A stretch of DNA of 64,000 bases, taken from positions 211,706 through 275,705 of the forward strand of contig NZ_WXZL01000003.1 of the NCBI RefSeq assembly GCF_009982895.1, in the 5' to 3' direction. Positions within the stretch are counted from its first letter, which is position 1. Each line of letters starts with the position of its first letter. Position numbers and translations under genes: made by a program. Source of the DNA: Deinococcus alpinitundrae (GTDB lineage: Bacteria; Deinococcota; Deinococci; Deinococcales; Deinococcaceae). Below, one piece after another: positions 9,996-19,728 of the stretch. Under the pieces are notes generated by a model, which was given only the letters and a program-made list of their open reading frames with translations, was not told the DNA's origin and did not search any database.

Positions 9996-10747
9996 GCCGT
10001 CATCTCGGCGTACTGGCGGTTGACACCCTGAAACTCGGCCAGCAGCAGGGCGAGGTGCTCGGTGTGCGTGCCGCGTGCCACCGGCTCGGCACCAGGCGGG
10101 GTCAGGCCGCAGCGGGTCAGGTGGGCCGTCACCAGCGGAAGCCAGCGGGCTTTGATTTGTGTGGGGTCGGGCAGCAAGCCAGCTTCAATGCCTGCCTGCT
10201 CGCCCTCCAGCGGCTCGAACAGGCCCAGCGCGTACGGCCAGACGGCCTGCAGCGCGGCGCGGGTGCGCCGCTCACTTTCCGGTGTGCCCAGAGCCAAGCG
10301 CTCCACCCAGGCCGCCGTATGCTGAAGGTGGAACCGCTCCTCGCGTAGGGCCAGCGCCGCCGCCTGGGCCAGCGGTGTGTGCGTGCTGGCCTTCGCCGCG
10401 TCCTGCCACAACGCCTCATAGGCGTCGAACAGGTACTGCCGCACCATCGTGAAAGCCCAGTCGCCTTTGGGCAGTTCAGTCAGGGCCGAATTGCGAAACT
10501 CGTCGGGGCCGCGCCGGAAGGCCAGCCCATCGGGGTCGGAGCCGTCCAGCGTTTTGCGGAGGTCCAGCCAGCCCATCGCGTGCCCCAGTTCGTCCTGCGC
10601 GATGTTTGCCAGCGCGATGTCCTCTTCCAGAATCGGTGCGTGCCCGGTCCACTCGGCGTCGCGGTGCGAGAGCAGCAGCTCATCATCGGCCAGCACGGTC
10701 AGGCGCAGGATCAGGGCCTGGGTCTGTTCGGAAGTCAGGTCAGTCAT
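9989..10747 (-). CDS. paaC: Phenylacetyl-CoA 1,2-epoxidase structural subunit PaaC
   Basis: This 252-residue ferritin-like protein is PaaC. It has [20 protein letters not shown] near the N-terminus, [20 protein letters not shown], and [13 protein letters not shown], all typical of the family. PaaC is the non-catalytic partner that forms a heterodimer with the diiron subunit PaaA in the multicomponent phenylacetyl-CoA epoxygenase. The gene overlaps paaB upstream by eight bases and paaD downstream. Length is normal. The ring-epoxidation step begins aerobic degradation of phenylacetate and of aromatics funnelled into it. Confidence 0.95.
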   Translation of the reverse strand: MTDLTSEQTQALILRLTVLADDELLLSHRDAEWTGHAPILEEDIALANIAQDELGHAMGWLDLRKTLDGSDPDGLAFRRGPDEFRNSALTELPKGDWAFTMVRQYLFDAYEALWQDAAKASTHTPLAQAAALALREERFHLQHTAAWVERLALGTPESERRTRAALQAVWPYALGLFEPLEGEQAGIEAGLLPDPTQIKARWLPLVTAHLTRCGLTPPGAEPVARGTHTEHLALLLAEFQGVNRQYAEMTAW

Positions 10748-11329
10748 GTTTCACCCTGGGGTTGCGCTCGCTGACATGTTTGCCCACCACGCCGTAAGCG
10801 CTCTGCTGCTTGTAGGTCTTGTCTTTAGCGGGAGCGAACCAGCTCTCCACCGTCTCGGCGTCTTCAGGGCTGCCCACGAACGCCGACACCGGAATCACCC
10901 ACCACGCCAGAAGTTCGTCACCAAACTGGCTTCGAGCGGCCTCCAGCGCGGCCTGCGGGCATGCCGCCTCCAGCATGCCGAGTTCGTCCACGAAGGTCAT
11001 GCTGCGCTTGTGGGTCTTCTTGCCGAAAATGCGGTACGACTGAACCTCGCCGCTGTGACCGGGCAACGTCTGTCCGTTCTCCAGTTCTTCACGGGTCACG
11101 GAGAAGATGTCCTGCTCGCGCACCGCCCACAGGCTCACCGCTGCCGGCCGCCGGGCGAACACACTGCGGGCCGTCAGCAGGGCATGGTCGGGGTCGGTGG
11201 CGTGAACGCTGCCCACCGCCTGATGCACCTTGCCGGCCGTGTCCTGCTTGAAAATTTCCCAGCGCGGCCACTGGGTATCAGGGGCTTGAGCATCCTGAGA
11301 TTGGGCACTGTGAACATCCACGCCGTTCA

Positions 11330-11330
<1 letters not shown>
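10740..11330 (-). CDS. paaB: Phenylacetyl-CoA epoxidase subunit PaaB, two-domain form
   Basis: At 196 residues this is about twice the usual PaaB. Residues 20-85 form one PaaB unit ([43 protein letters not shown]) and residues 97-165 form a second ([44 protein letters not shown]). Both repeat the order strand, helix with ARxxF, then a W/V-rich strand. The tail [19 protein letters not shown] resembles the C-terminus of ordinary PaaB. PaaB bridges PaaAC dimers in the epoxygenase. It overlaps the paaA stop (TAATG) and paaC, so coupling is tight. Confidence 0.92.
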
Positions 11331-12292
<962 letters not shown>

Positions 12293-12327
12293 GGCATTCC
12301 TCCTGCGGAACGAGAGCGAAGACTGAA

Positions 12328-12341
12328 CTAACGTTTGTTAG
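12328..12341. promoter_or_regulatory. Probable PaaR operator
   Basis: The 14-base sequence CTAACGTTTGTTAG lies 36-49 bases upstream of the paaA start. It matches the pseudo-palindrome I recall for Thermus thermophilus PaaR (CNAACGNNCGTTNG) at all specified positions but one. It sits at the expected transcription start, just downstream of the -10 box, where a bound TetR-type repressor would block initiation. The regulator gene itself is not in this window. Confidence 0.65.
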
Positions 12342-12345
12342 GCTC

Positions 12346-12374
12346 AGTATACACCACAGCAAATCCAAGTTCAA
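12346..12374 (-). promoter_or_regulatory. paaABCD promoter (-35/-10)
   Basis: On the minus strand TTGAAC (12374-12369) and TATACT (12351-12346) are separated by exactly 17 bases, a near-consensus sigma-70-type promoter. Transcription should begin around 12339, within the PaaR-like palindrome, and run into paaA. This is among the best promoter matches I could find in the window. Confidence 0.7.
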
Positions 12375-12402
12375 TTGCATTCCCTTGCTGCTTCACCCTT
12401 CT

Positions 12403-13413
12403 CTACCTCGCCATCTTGAGCAGCCGCTTGATGTTGCCCGCGAAGAGCTGCTTCAGTTCCCCGCCCTTGATGCCCACACTCCAGGCCGCCCGCAATTGAT
12501 CCTCGACGTACTGCCGGGCCAGGCCGCGCGGAAACGAGGCGCTGTCCGTACCGAACACGATGCGCTCCGGGCCGATGGTTTCGTAGAATCGCCGGTAGAG
12601 GTCTTCCAGGCTGAGGCGCTGGTCCATCCAGCGCGTCCACTCGTTGTTGCCGCTGGTGTCCACAACCACATTTGGGCAAGCCCAGGCCAGTTGCAGCGCT
12701 TCCCGGACGTAGCCGCAGCCGAAGTGGGGCACGATGAAGGTCACGTCGGGAAAGCCCTTGGCCACGTCGTGCAAGGTCAGCGGGTCAATGCTGGGGCCAT
12801 TGCCGACCCCACCCGCGCCGCCCAGGATGCCGAAGTGGATCAGCACCGGGACCTGCAAGTCCTCGGCAGCCTGCCACAGCGGGTAAAATTGCCGGTCGTC
12901 AATGCGCTGGCGCAGGCTGGTGGCGAACATCTTGTAGCCGCTCAGCCCCAGCTCCGTCACCGCCCGGCGCAGTTCGGGTCCGGCTTGCGGGTGGCCCGGC
13001 TCGTGGTGCGCCAGACCGTGAAAGCGCGCATCGGCAGCGCACACCTGCGCCAGTCGTTCGTTACCGCCGCCGGTGACCCACAGGATTCCGCCGACGTGGT
13101 GCCGGTCCAGCTCCGCGCTCCAGCGCCGGGCCACCTCGGCAGGGTCGTTGCCGTCCGCGCCCGGGAAGGGAAAGCTGTAGCCGCGCCACCACTCCTTCTG
13201 AAGTTCGGCATTGCGGGCGTTGATCTGATCGAATTTGGCTTGCCCGAACCTCTGCCCGTACCACGCACCGAACTGACCGTGATCGCTGTAGAGCGGCGGT
13301 TGCCCCAGCGGGCTGAGGTCCAGCGCCCCCGGCTGCCAGCCCACTGGAAAGTGGGCGTGGGCGTCGAACACCTCGGTCAGCCAGGGGGAAACAGGGTCAG
13401 CACTGGCGGTCAT
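12403..13413 (-). CDS. Amidohydrolase-2 family metal-dependent hydrolase
   Basis: This 336-residue TIM-barrel protein carries the amidohydrolase_2 metal pattern: FDAHAHF near residue 16 (HxH), VPVLIHFGI, FIVPHFGCGY and the late aspartate in RIVFGTDSASFPRG. Such enzymes hydrolyse or decarboxylate carboxylic acids, lactones or amides; the substrate cannot be read from the sequence. It is followed closely by a sugar-epimerase-like gene upstream on the same strand (12-base gap), so the two are probably co-transcribed and regulated by the divergent LacI protein. A role in the same carbohydrate pathway is inferred from that arrangement. Confidence 0.85.
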   Translation of the reverse strand: MTASADPVSPWLTEVFDAHAHFPVGWQPGALDLSPLGQPPLYSDHGQFGAWYGQRFGQAKFDQINARNAELQKEWWRGYSFPFPGADGNDPAEVARRWSAELDRHHVGGILWVTGGGNERLAQVCAADARFHGLAHHEPGHPQAGPELRRAVTELGLSGYKMFATSLRQRIDDRQFYPLWQAAEDLQVPVLIHFGILGGAGGVGNGPSIDPLTLHDVAKGFPDVTFIVPHFGCGYVREALQLAWACPNVVVDTSGNNEWTRWMDQRLSLEDLYRRFYETIGPERIVFGTDSASFPRGLARQYVEDQLRAAWSVGIKGGELKQLFAGNIKRLLKMAR

Positions 13414-13425
13414 GGTCAGCTGAGT

Positions 13426-14166
13426 CTAGCCCTCCAACTCCTTGAGGTACTTCAAGCTGGTCGTGAGGCTACTCACGCCGTCACTCTGGTCTTGCTCGTA
13501 GAACACCGTCGCGCCCGCCGGGATGGCGGCCAGCACGCTCTCCAGCGGCACCTCGCCGGCCCCCAGCTCGACGGTGCGCCAGCCCTCACCCTCGCGGCGC
13601 AGGTCCTTGAGGTGCACCAGCGGGGTGCGGGGGGCGTAGCGCCGCAGATAGGCAGCCGGGTCGTGGCCCGCCGCGTAGGCCCAGGCACTGTCGAGTTCGA
13701 GACTGAGGCTGGGAGCGCGCTCCAGCAGCATGTCCAGAATCGGCTGGCCGCCTGCCTGCCCGCTCAGCTCGTGGTCGTGATTATGGTAGCTGAGGGTGAT
13801 GCCCTCAGCGGCGAAACGCTGGGCCAGCGGCTCCAGACGCGCTGCCAGGTCGAACCACACCTGCTCGTCGTCGCTGCGAAAGTACGGGTAAGCCACCTGA
13901 CTGATACCCGCCGCCTTCAGAAAGGCGATCTGGTTGTCGGTGTCGTGTTCCAGCGCCTCTCCGGGAATGTGGGCGCTAACCGCCTGAAGCCCCCGCTGAC
14001 TGAGGGCGGCTTTGAGGTCTGTGCCACTGAGGCCGCCGTACTCACCGGCCAGCTCAACCTGGCGCACGCCGCTGGCGGCCACCGCGTCCAGGGTGCCGCC
14101 GAAATCGCGGGTGAGGTCGTTTCGCAGGGTGTACAGGGCCAGGCCAACAGCAGGGATCGGGGTCAT
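13426..14166 (-). CDS. Sugar phosphate isomerase/epimerase-like TIM-barrel protein
   Basis: This 246-residue protein belongs to the xylose-isomerase-like TIM barrel (AP_endonuc_2) family. It shows the typical opening AVGLALYTLRNDLTRDF, an ITLSYHNHDHEL metal-binding stretch, SLELDSAWAYAAGHDPAAYL and PLVHLKDLRREG. Related proteins isomerise or epimerise keto-sugars or inosose-type polyols, usually with a divalent metal. It is the first gene of the minus-strand pair and diverges from the lacI-type regulator, with a palindrome overlapping the regulator's promoter in between. The substrate is unknown. Confidence 0.85.
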   Translation of the reverse strand: MTPIPAVGLALYTLRNDLTRDFGGTLDAVAASGVRQVELAGEYGGLSGTDLKAALSQRGLQAVSAHIPGEALEHDTDNQIAFLKAAGISQVAYPYFRSDDEQVWFDLAARLEPLAQRFAAEGITLSYHNHDHELSGQAGGQPILDMLLERAPSLSLELDSAWAYAAGHDPAAYLRRYAPRTPLVHLKDLRREGEGWRTVELGAGEVPLESVLAAIPAGATVFYEQDQSDGVSSLTTSLKYLKELEG

Positions 14167-14202
14167 GGGCAGTCCTCCAGAGAAAAAGTTGAGCGGCGGG
14201 GG

Positions 14203-14229
14203 TTGACGGGTTGATTTTACCGGTATAAT
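14203..14229 (+). promoter_or_regulatory. Promoter with overlapping LacI-type operator
   Basis: TTGACG (14203-14208) and TATAAT (14224-14229) form a promoter with a short 15-base spacer reading toward the LacI gene. TTTTACCGGTATAA at 14215-14228 is palindromic at 12 of 14 positions around a central CCGG and covers most of the -10 box. The central CpG-type dyad is typical of LacI/GalR operators. Autoregulation and control of the divergent epimerase/amidohydrolase pair are inferred. Confidence 0.55.
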
Positions 14230-14364
14230 TTAGCGGCAAATCCCCGCTTTGTAAATCTGTCCAGTCCGCCACTCAGTCTGCCGCGCCCTCTTGCCCCCGG
14301 AGTCACTGCCATTTCACCCGACGACCTGCCCAAGTTCAGCGCTCTTCCCAACTTCAAAGGCAGC

Positions 14365-15372
14365 GTGACGATTGCCGACGTGGCGCGTGCGGCGGGCGTC
14401 TCAAAGATGACCGTCTCGAACGTGACGAGCGGGCGGGTCGGCGTGCGGCCCGAGACCCGCGCCCGCGTGCTGGCCGCCATCGAGCACAGCGGCTACCAGG
14501 TCAACCCGCTGGCGCGCGCCCTGGCGGGAGGCAGAAGCCGCCTGATCGGCATCACCGTGCCGAGCCTGAGCTGGCCTTACGTGGGCGAGATCGTGCAGGG
14601 GGCCAGCCAGGCGGCGGAGGCGGCGGGCCTCGATCTGGCCGTATTTACCTGGCCCAGCGGTCAGCCGCTGCCCGACGGTCTGGCGCTACTGCGTCACCTC
14701 ACCGGAGGGCTGCTGAGCATTCTGCCGCCGGACCTCGAAGACGAATCCATCTGGCCGCGCTCGGCCCCGTCGCCGCCGCAGGTCAGCGTGGGCGGGCCGG
14801 GGCGCTACCAGTTGCTGGTCGACAACTACGGCGGAGCGCGGCAGGCGGCAGCGTACCTGGCCGATCTGGGCCACACCCGTATCGCCCACATCGTGGGGGC
14901 CACCGACACTGCCCCACACGACGCTGCCGAGCGCCTGCGCGGCTACCGCGACGAGTTGCACTCTCGTGGGCTGGCCCTGCCGGACGCCTACGTGTCGCCC
15001 GGCACCTACCACGAGCGCAGCGGTCTGGACGCGGCCCAGGCGCTGCTGCGGCTGCCCGACCCCCCCACCGCCATCTTCGCCGCCAACGACGCGATGGCGG
15101 TGGGGGCCGTTCACGCCGCCCAGGACCTGGGGCTGCGGGTGCCGCACGACCTCAGCGTGGTGGGCTTCGACGATCTGCCCTCGGCCCGCGCCGTGCGGCC
15201 CAACCTCACCACCGTCCGCCAACCGCTGCGCGACCTGGGCCGCCTGGGCGTGCTGTGGCTGGGCGCACTGGCACGCGGCGAGCAGCCGTCCAGTCCCCAT
15301 ATCCTGCCCACCGAACTGGTGGTCCGCGAATCGAGCGGCCCCGGTCCATCCCGCTTCAAAGGAGTGTTATGA
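14365..15372 (+). CDS. LacI-family transcriptional regulator
   Basis: This 335-residue regulator has a classical LacI helix-turn-helix (TIADVARAAGVSKMTVSNV, then GRVGVRPETRARVLAAIE with the hinge-helix NPLARALAGG) and a ligand-binding core with LGHTRIAHIVGA, AIFAANDAMAVGAV and DLSVVGFDDLPSAR. The GTG at 14365 has AAAGG upstream; translation could extend upstream only from a non-standard start. It overlaps the following dehydrogenase gene (ATGA), so the two are co-expressed. The effector is probably a sugar or polyol, judging from the neighbouring epimerase and Gfo/Idh/MocA enzyme. Confidence 0.92.
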   Translation: MTIADVARAAGVSKMTVSNVTSGRVGVRPETRARVLAAIEHSGYQVNPLARALAGGRSRLIGITVPSLSWPYVGEIVQGASQAAEAAGLDLAVFTWPSGQPLPDGLALLRHLTGGLLSILPPDLEDESIWPRSAPSPPQVSVGGPGRYQLLVDNYGGARQAAAYLADLGHTRIAHIVGATDTAPHDAAERLRGYRDELHSRGLALPDAYVSPGTYHERSGLDAAQALLRLPDPPTAIFAANDAMAVGAVHAAQDLGLRVPHDLSVVGFDDLPSARAVRPNLTTVRQPLRDLGRLGVLWLGALARGEQPSSPHILPTELVVRESSGPGPSRFKGVL

Positions 15373-16499
15373 CCCAACAACCTACGACCCAGCAGCCCAC
15401 GACCCAGCAACCCCCCAAGATCGGCATCATCGGCACCGGCAACATCAGTGCGGCCTACCTCAACATCGCCCGCGAGCTGGGCGTGTTCGAGGTGGCAGCC
15501 ATCACCGACCTCGACATGGCGCGTGCCGAGAAGCAGGCCGCCGAGCACGGCACCCAGGCGCTGGATCTGGATTCGTTGCTGGCCCACCCCGACATCGTGG
15601 CGGTGGTCAATCTGACGCCGCCCGCCGCGCACGCCCAGGTTTCGCTCTCCATTCTGGCGGCGGGTAAGCACGTCTACAGCGAAAAACCGCTGGCCGTCGA
15701 GCGTGCGGACGGGCAGGCCATCTTGCGCGCTGCCCAGGAGCGCGGGCTGCGGGTCGGCTGCGCGCCCGACACCTTCCTCGGTGCAGGCTTGCAGACAGCA
15801 CGTGAACTGCTTGACGCGGGCCGTATCGGACGCCCGGTGGCGGCCACGGCCTTCATGATGGGCAGCGGGCCGGAAGCCTGGCACCCCAACCCCGACTTCT
15901 TCTACCAGCGCGGCGCGGGGCCGTTGTTCGACATGGGACCGTATTACCTCACGGCGCTGATCAACATGCTCGGTGGCGTCAGCAAGGTCAGCGGCAGCGC
16001 CATCAAGGCCCTGGAGCAGCGGACCATCGGCAGCGGCGAGCGTCAGGGTCAGGGTATTCAGGTGAACACGCCCACCCACGTCACTGCCCAGCTCACCTTC
16101 GAGGGCGGCGCGGCGGCCACCCTGATCACCAGCTTCGACACGCCCGCCAGCGATCTGCCGCGCATCGAAATCTACGGCACTTCAGGCACCCTCAGCCTGC
16201 CCGACCCCAACACTTTCGGCGGGCCGTTGAAAATCCGCTTGGCGGGCGAGCGCGAATGGCAGACCGTCGAGCTGACCCGCCCCTTTCAGGACAACGCGCG
16301 CGGCATCGGGCTGGCCGACATGCTCAGTGCGATCAGTTCGGGCAGCCCGCAGCGGGCCAGCGGCGAACTGGCTTACCACGTGCTCGACGTGATGCACACG
16401 GTGCTGGAAGCCGCTGAACAGGAGCGCACCCTGCCTCTGGAAAGTCGGGTCGAGCGCCCCGCCGCCCTGAGCGCCCAGCCGGAGTGGCTGAAGAGTTGA
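15369..16499 (+). CDS. Gfo/Idh/MocA family oxidoreductase
   Basis: This 376-residue NAD(P)-dependent dehydrogenase has the Rossmann motif IGIIGTGNISAAYL, the family EKP catalytic motif (YSEKPLAVER) and the C-terminal alpha/beta domain with FDMGPYYLTALINMLGG. Its N-terminus has a short Gln/Pro/Thr repeat (TQQPTTQQPTTQQP) encoded by imperfect 15-base tandem repeats; this looks like a non-conserved leader added to the domain. GGAG lies eight bases ahead of the ATG. It is coupled to the LacI regulator. Such enzymes oxidise sugars, inositols or their derivatives; the exact substrate is not evident. Confidence 0.9.
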   Translation: MTQQPTTQQPTTQQPPKIGIIGTGNISAAYLNIARELGVFEVAAITDLDMARAEKQAAEHGTQALDLDSLLAHPDIVAVVNLTPPAAHAQVSLSILAAGKHVYSEKPLAVERADGQAILRAAQERGLRVGCAPDTFLGAGLQTARELLDAGRIGRPVAATAFMMGSGPEAWHPNPDFFYQRGAGPLFDMGPYYLTALINMLGGVSKVSGSAIKALEQRTIGSGERQGQGIQVNTPTHVTAQLTFEGGAAATLITSFDTPASDLPRIEIYGTSGTLSLPDPNTFGGPLKIRLAGEREWQTVELTRPFQDNARGIGLADMLSAISSGSPQRASGELAYHVLDVMHTVLEAAEQERTLPLESRVERPAALSAQPEWLKS

Positions 16500-16512
16500 A
16501 GGGCGGGCCTGT

Positions 16513-17367
16513 TCAGCTCTCCAGAAGCCGCCGCACGATCACCTGATGGTCCTCAAAGAACTGCCGGGACCGTGAGAGGGCTGCGAGTGAAACCCATTCG
16601 CCGCCGCTCGCCTCGCCACGCACCACGTAGGCCGTGGTCGGCAGCGAGAGCGCGCGGGCCGGGTGGTCGAATATCCGCGCGCCCGGCGGCGCGGCCTCGC
16701 CCGCGGCCAGCAGCCTTCCTGGCAGGGCCAGCAGCCCGCGCCCGATCACCGCACGGCGGCGCTGCAAACGAAGCTGGTCTTCCTGCAAATCGAGCACCAG
16801 CAGTTCGCGCCGCGTCTGGCCGTCCCAGGCCGCCCGCTCTACCAGGATGGCCTGCTGCTCGGCCCGTAGCCGGGCAAAGACGGGCGTGCGCCGCCAGCGC
16901 TGCAAGAAGCGGCTGACCGGTTCGGGAACGTCCGTCACCGGCTGGCCCGCGAAGTAAGCCGCCCGCAGCTGCGTGGCATTGAGCTGGCCCGTGATGGGCG
17001 AAGGCTCGCGGGGCCATTCGGGAAACCACTGGAGGTAGTGACTGGAGGCGTCCTTCTCGAAGCCGACCAGCACCGGCTCCTCCTGACCCACTGCCCGCCG
17101 CACCCGGGCCGCCCAGCGCTCGGCATCGAACTCGTCGGGGAGAAAGGAAAAGCGCACCCGGCTCGGTGCCGTACCCTGCTGCTGCAAGGCGGCTACGATC
17201 AGGCGCTGTCGCTCGGCGGGCGTCCAGGGGTTCTTGCTGCTGCGGGCCAGATTGGCGCTGCCCAGCAGTACATGCAGCGAGGTGTGACGCTCCAGCGCCG
17301 ATTGCATACTTGCCAGGTGGCCATCGTGCGGCGGCTGAAAGCGCCCGATGTAGACGGCGGTGCCCAC
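16513..17367 (-). CDS. nadM: NadM-like NMN adenylyltransferase with a degenerate Nudix domain
   Basis: This 284-residue protein has the nucleotidyltransferase motif YIGRFQPPHDGHL at the N-terminus and SSKNPWTPAERQRLI, the two ATP-binding motifs of NadM-type NMN adenylyltransferases. Residues about 185-284 align by eye with a Nudix domain, as in bifunctional NadM/Nudix enzymes. However, the Nudix box is missing: the sequence passes from ALPGRLLAAGE directly to IFDHPARAL without the RExxEE core. The second activity is therefore probably lost. It lies 12 bases downstream of pncB on the same strand, and nadE diverges from that pair, making a complete nicotinate-to-NAD route. Confidence 0.85.
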   Translation of the reverse strand: MGTAVYIGRFQPPHDGHLASMQSALERHTSLHVLLGSANLARSSKNPWTPAERQRLIVAALQQQGTAPSRVRFSFLPDEFDAERWAARVRRAVGQEEPVLVGFEKDASSHYLQWFPEWPREPSPITGQLNATQLRAAYFAGQPVTDVPEPVSRFLQRWRRTPVFARLRAEQQAILVERAAWDGQTRRELLVLDLQEDQLRLQRRRAVIGRGLLALPGRLLAAGEAAPPGARIFDHPARALSLPTTAYVVRGEASGGEWVSLAALSRSRQFFEDHQVIVRRLLES

Positions 17368-17379
17368 TGGCCGCCCCGC

Positions 17380-18822
17380 CTACAGCCCGTGAAGCTGCCG
17401 CAGCGCTTCGCTGAGCTGATCTCGCCGCTGTTCGAGCCCGGCGCTGAGGGCCACCCGGTAGAGGTGCGGATTGAGCAGCCGCCGCGTGCCGTCCGGCAGG
17501 GCGGCGAGTTCGCCTTGGGCCCGGTGCTGAATCTGGAGCAGGGTGCCTGGCGGCCGCGTGCGCTGTCCACCCTCATGCACCACCCGGCGCGGGTCGCTCC
17601 AGGTCAGCTCAGGTAAGCGCAGGCGGCGCAGCGGGTTGCTGGGGTCGCTCACCGGCTGGCCCACTTGGGGGGGGTCCTCGTCCGCCGCCGCAATCACGTC
17701 CAGTGCCAGGCGGCCCGCCGCGTCGAGGCCGCGCCAGACCCGCTTGGGGCCGGGCAGGCTGGCCTTGCCGGGGTCGCCGGTCAGCTTCATGCGGTCCTGG
17801 CCGCCCAGCGCCACCAGTTTGTAGACGCCGCCCAGCGCGCCGCCGCCCTCGCCCCCCCCAGTGGCGAGCTGAGTGCCGACGCCGTACACGTCCACCTGAC
17901 CCCCGCCTTTGATCACCGACTCGATCACGAATTCCGAGAGGTCGTTGCTGGCGACCACCTGGACCTCATGAAAGCCCGCCGCGTCGAGGCGCTCGCGCAC
18001 GCGGGCCGACAGGTAGGCCAGATCACCGCTGTCGAGCCGCACGCCGCGCAACCCGTGCCCCTGGGCGCGCAGTTCGCCCGCCACCGTCAGGGCGTTGGGC
18101 AGACCGCTCTCCAGCGTGTCGTAGGTGTCGAGCAGCAGCGTGGTGGTGTCCGGGTACAGCTCAGCGTAGGCGCGAAAAGCGGCCAGCTCGGTGCCGAAGC
18201 TCGCTACCCAGGCGTGGGCATGCGTGCCGGTGGCGGGAATGCCGTACAGGGCGGCAGCCTGCACGTTGCTGGTGCCTGCCGCGCCGCCCACGAAGGCCGC
18301 CCGAGACGCGCTCAGCGCGCCGTCCGGTCCCTGTGCCCGGCGCGCGCCGAACTCCACCACACTCGCCTGTGCGCCAGCCGCGTACACGCAGCGGGCCGCC
18401 TTCGTGGCGATCAGGGTCTGGAAGTTGAGGACATTGAGCAGCGCGGTCTCGACGAGCTGCGCTTCCCACAGCGGTCCCTCGACGGTCAGCAGTGGCTCGC
18501 CGGGAAACACCACCCGCCCCTCCTCGAAGGCCGTGACCCGGCACGAGAAGCGCCAGTCGTTGAGGGCGGCCAGGAAGTCGGGCCTGAACACCTTCAGGGC
18601 CGCCAGATCGCTGAGATCGGCCTCGCTGAAGTGCAGACCGCTCAGGTAGTCCAGCGCCGGTTCCAGTCCGGCCCACACGGCGTAGCCGCCCCGGTAGGGG
18701 TTGCGGCGGTACGACAGATCGAAGGTGGCTGTCTGCCGGTGCATGTCCTGCACGAAGTAGCCCTGCATCATGGTGAGCTGGTACAAATCGGTCAGCAGCG
18801 GGCTGAGAGGAGGAGCGGTCAT
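17380..18822 (-). CDS. pncB: Nicotinate phosphoribosyltransferase
   Basis: This 480-residue enzyme converts nicotinate and PRPP to nicotinate mononucleotide, the first step of the Preiss-Handler NAD salvage pathway. It opens with [20 protein letters not shown] and contains [30 protein letters not shown] (the catalytic histidine region), [13 protein letters not shown] and [16 protein letters not shown], all standard NAPRTase motifs. The ATG at 18822 is only about nine bases from a TATGCT hexamer, suggesting a nearly leaderless transcript. It forms an operon with the nadM-like gene. Confidence 0.95.
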   Translation of the reverse strand: MTAPPLSPLLTDLYQLTMMQGYFVQDMHRQTATFDLSYRRNPYRGGYAVWAGLEPALDYLSGLHFSEADLSDLAALKVFRPDFLAALNDWRFSCRVTAFEEGRVVFPGEPLLTVEGPLWEAQLVETALLNVLNFQTLIATKAARCVYAAGAQASVVEFGARRAQGPDGALSASRAAFVGGAAGTSNVQAAALYGIPATGTHAHAWVASFGTELAAFRAYAELYPDTTTLLLDTYDTLESGLPNALTVAGELRAQGHGLRGVRLDSGDLAYLSARVRERLDAAGFHEVQVVASNDLSEFVIESVIKGGGQVDVYGVGTQLATGGGEGGGALGGVYKLVALGGQDRMKLTGDPGKASLPGPKRVWRGLDAAGRLALDVIAAADEDPPQVGQPVSDPSNPLRRLRLPELTWSDPRRVVHEGGQRTRPPGTLLQIQHRAQGELAALPDGTRRLLNPHLYRVALSAGLEQRRDQLSEALRQLHGL

Positions 18823-18831
18823 ACCTTGCCG

Positions 18832-18872
18832 AGCATACTCGCTGGGGGCGGGCAGCGCGGTGGCATACTCGC
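18832..18872. promoter_or_regulatory. Divergent promoters of pncB and nadE, with a direct repeat
   Basis: GCATACTCGC occurs twice, at 18833-18842 and 18863-18872, exactly 30 bases apart. On the minus strand the first copy gives TATGCT nine bases from the pncB ATG; on the plus strand the second gives CATACT six bases from the nadE ATG. Both positions fit -10 elements of leaderless or near-leaderless transcripts. The whole divergent gap is only 53 bases. Confidence 0.5.
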
Positions 18873-18875
18873 GGC

Positions 18876-19703
18876 ATGACCGAACCCGCTTCCGATTCCA
18901 GCCTGCGCCAGCAGATTCGCGCCGAACTCTCGGTGCAGCCCGTCATCGACCCCGAGCGCGAGGTGCGCCGCCGGGTGGACTTTCTGGTTAGCTACCTCGA
19001 ATCCACGCCCGCCCAGGGCTTCATTCTGGGCATCAGCGGCGGCCAGGACAGCACCCTGGCCGGGCGGCTATGCCAGCTGGCTGCCGAGCAGTTGCGGGCG
19101 CGCGGCCGGGCTGCGACCTTCTGGGCGGTGCGCCTTCCCTACGGGGTGCAGGCCGACGAGGCCGATGCCCAGACCGCCCTGGCTTTCATTGCGCCGGACG
19201 AATGCCTGAGCGTCAACATCAAATCGGGCAGCGACGCGGCGGCCCAGGCCTGCGCCGAGAGTCTGGGGCAGCCGCTGAGCGATTTCGTGCGCGGCAACGT
19301 CAAGGCGCGGCTGCGGATGGTCAGCCAGTACGCGCTGGCCGGACAGCTCAGCGCGTTAGTGGTCGGCACCGATCACGCGGCGGAGGCAGTAACGGGCTTC
19401 TTTACCAAGTACGGCGACGGCGGCGTGGACCTGACCCCGCTGACCGGCCTGACCAAGCGCCAGGGCGCAGCCCTCCTTCAGCACCTCGGCGCGCCGGAGA
19501 GTACCTGGCGCAAAGTGCCCACCGCCGATCTGGAAGACGACCGCCCCGGCCTCAGCGATGAGGTGGCCCTGGGCCTGACCTACACCCAGATCGACGCTTA
19601 CCTCGAAGGCAGCGAAGTGAGTGACGAGACGGCCCGGCGGCTGGAGGCCCTGTACCTCGCCACCCGTCACAAGCGCGCCGTGCCCGCGACCCCATTCAGT
19701 TGA
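18876..19703 (+). CDS. nadE: NH3-dependent NAD synthetase
   Basis: This 275-residue protein is the ammonia-dependent form of NAD synthetase; it has no glutaminase domain. It shows the PP-loop [13 protein letters not shown] near residue 50, the [13 protein letters not shown] segment, [36 protein letters not shown] and [17 protein letters not shown], all conserved in NadE. It adenylates and amidates deamido-NAD to NAD, completing the pathway begun by pncB and the nadM-like gene on the other strand. The ATG at 18876 lacks a clear ribosome binding site, consistent with a leaderless message. Confidence 0.96.
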   Translation: MTEPASDSSLRQQIRAELSVQPVIDPEREVRRRVDFLVSYLESTPAQGFILGISGGQDSTLAGRLCQLAAEQLRARGRAATFWAVRLPYGVQADEADAQTALAFIAPDECLSVNIKSGSDAAAQACAESLGQPLSDFVRGNVKARLRMVSQYALAGQLSALVVGTDHAAEAVTGFFTKYGDGGVDLTPLTGLTKRQGAALLQHLGAPESTWRKVPTADLEDDRPGLSDEVALGLTYTQIDAYLEGSEVSDETARRLEALYLATRHKRAVPATPFS

Positions 19704-19728
19704 ATCAGGCGTTCCGTTGAAGTCCGGC

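Noticed and set aside
12385..14214. 609-residue plus-strand open frame
   Set aside because: It is antisense to both the amidohydrolase and the TIM-barrel gene, which show clear motifs.
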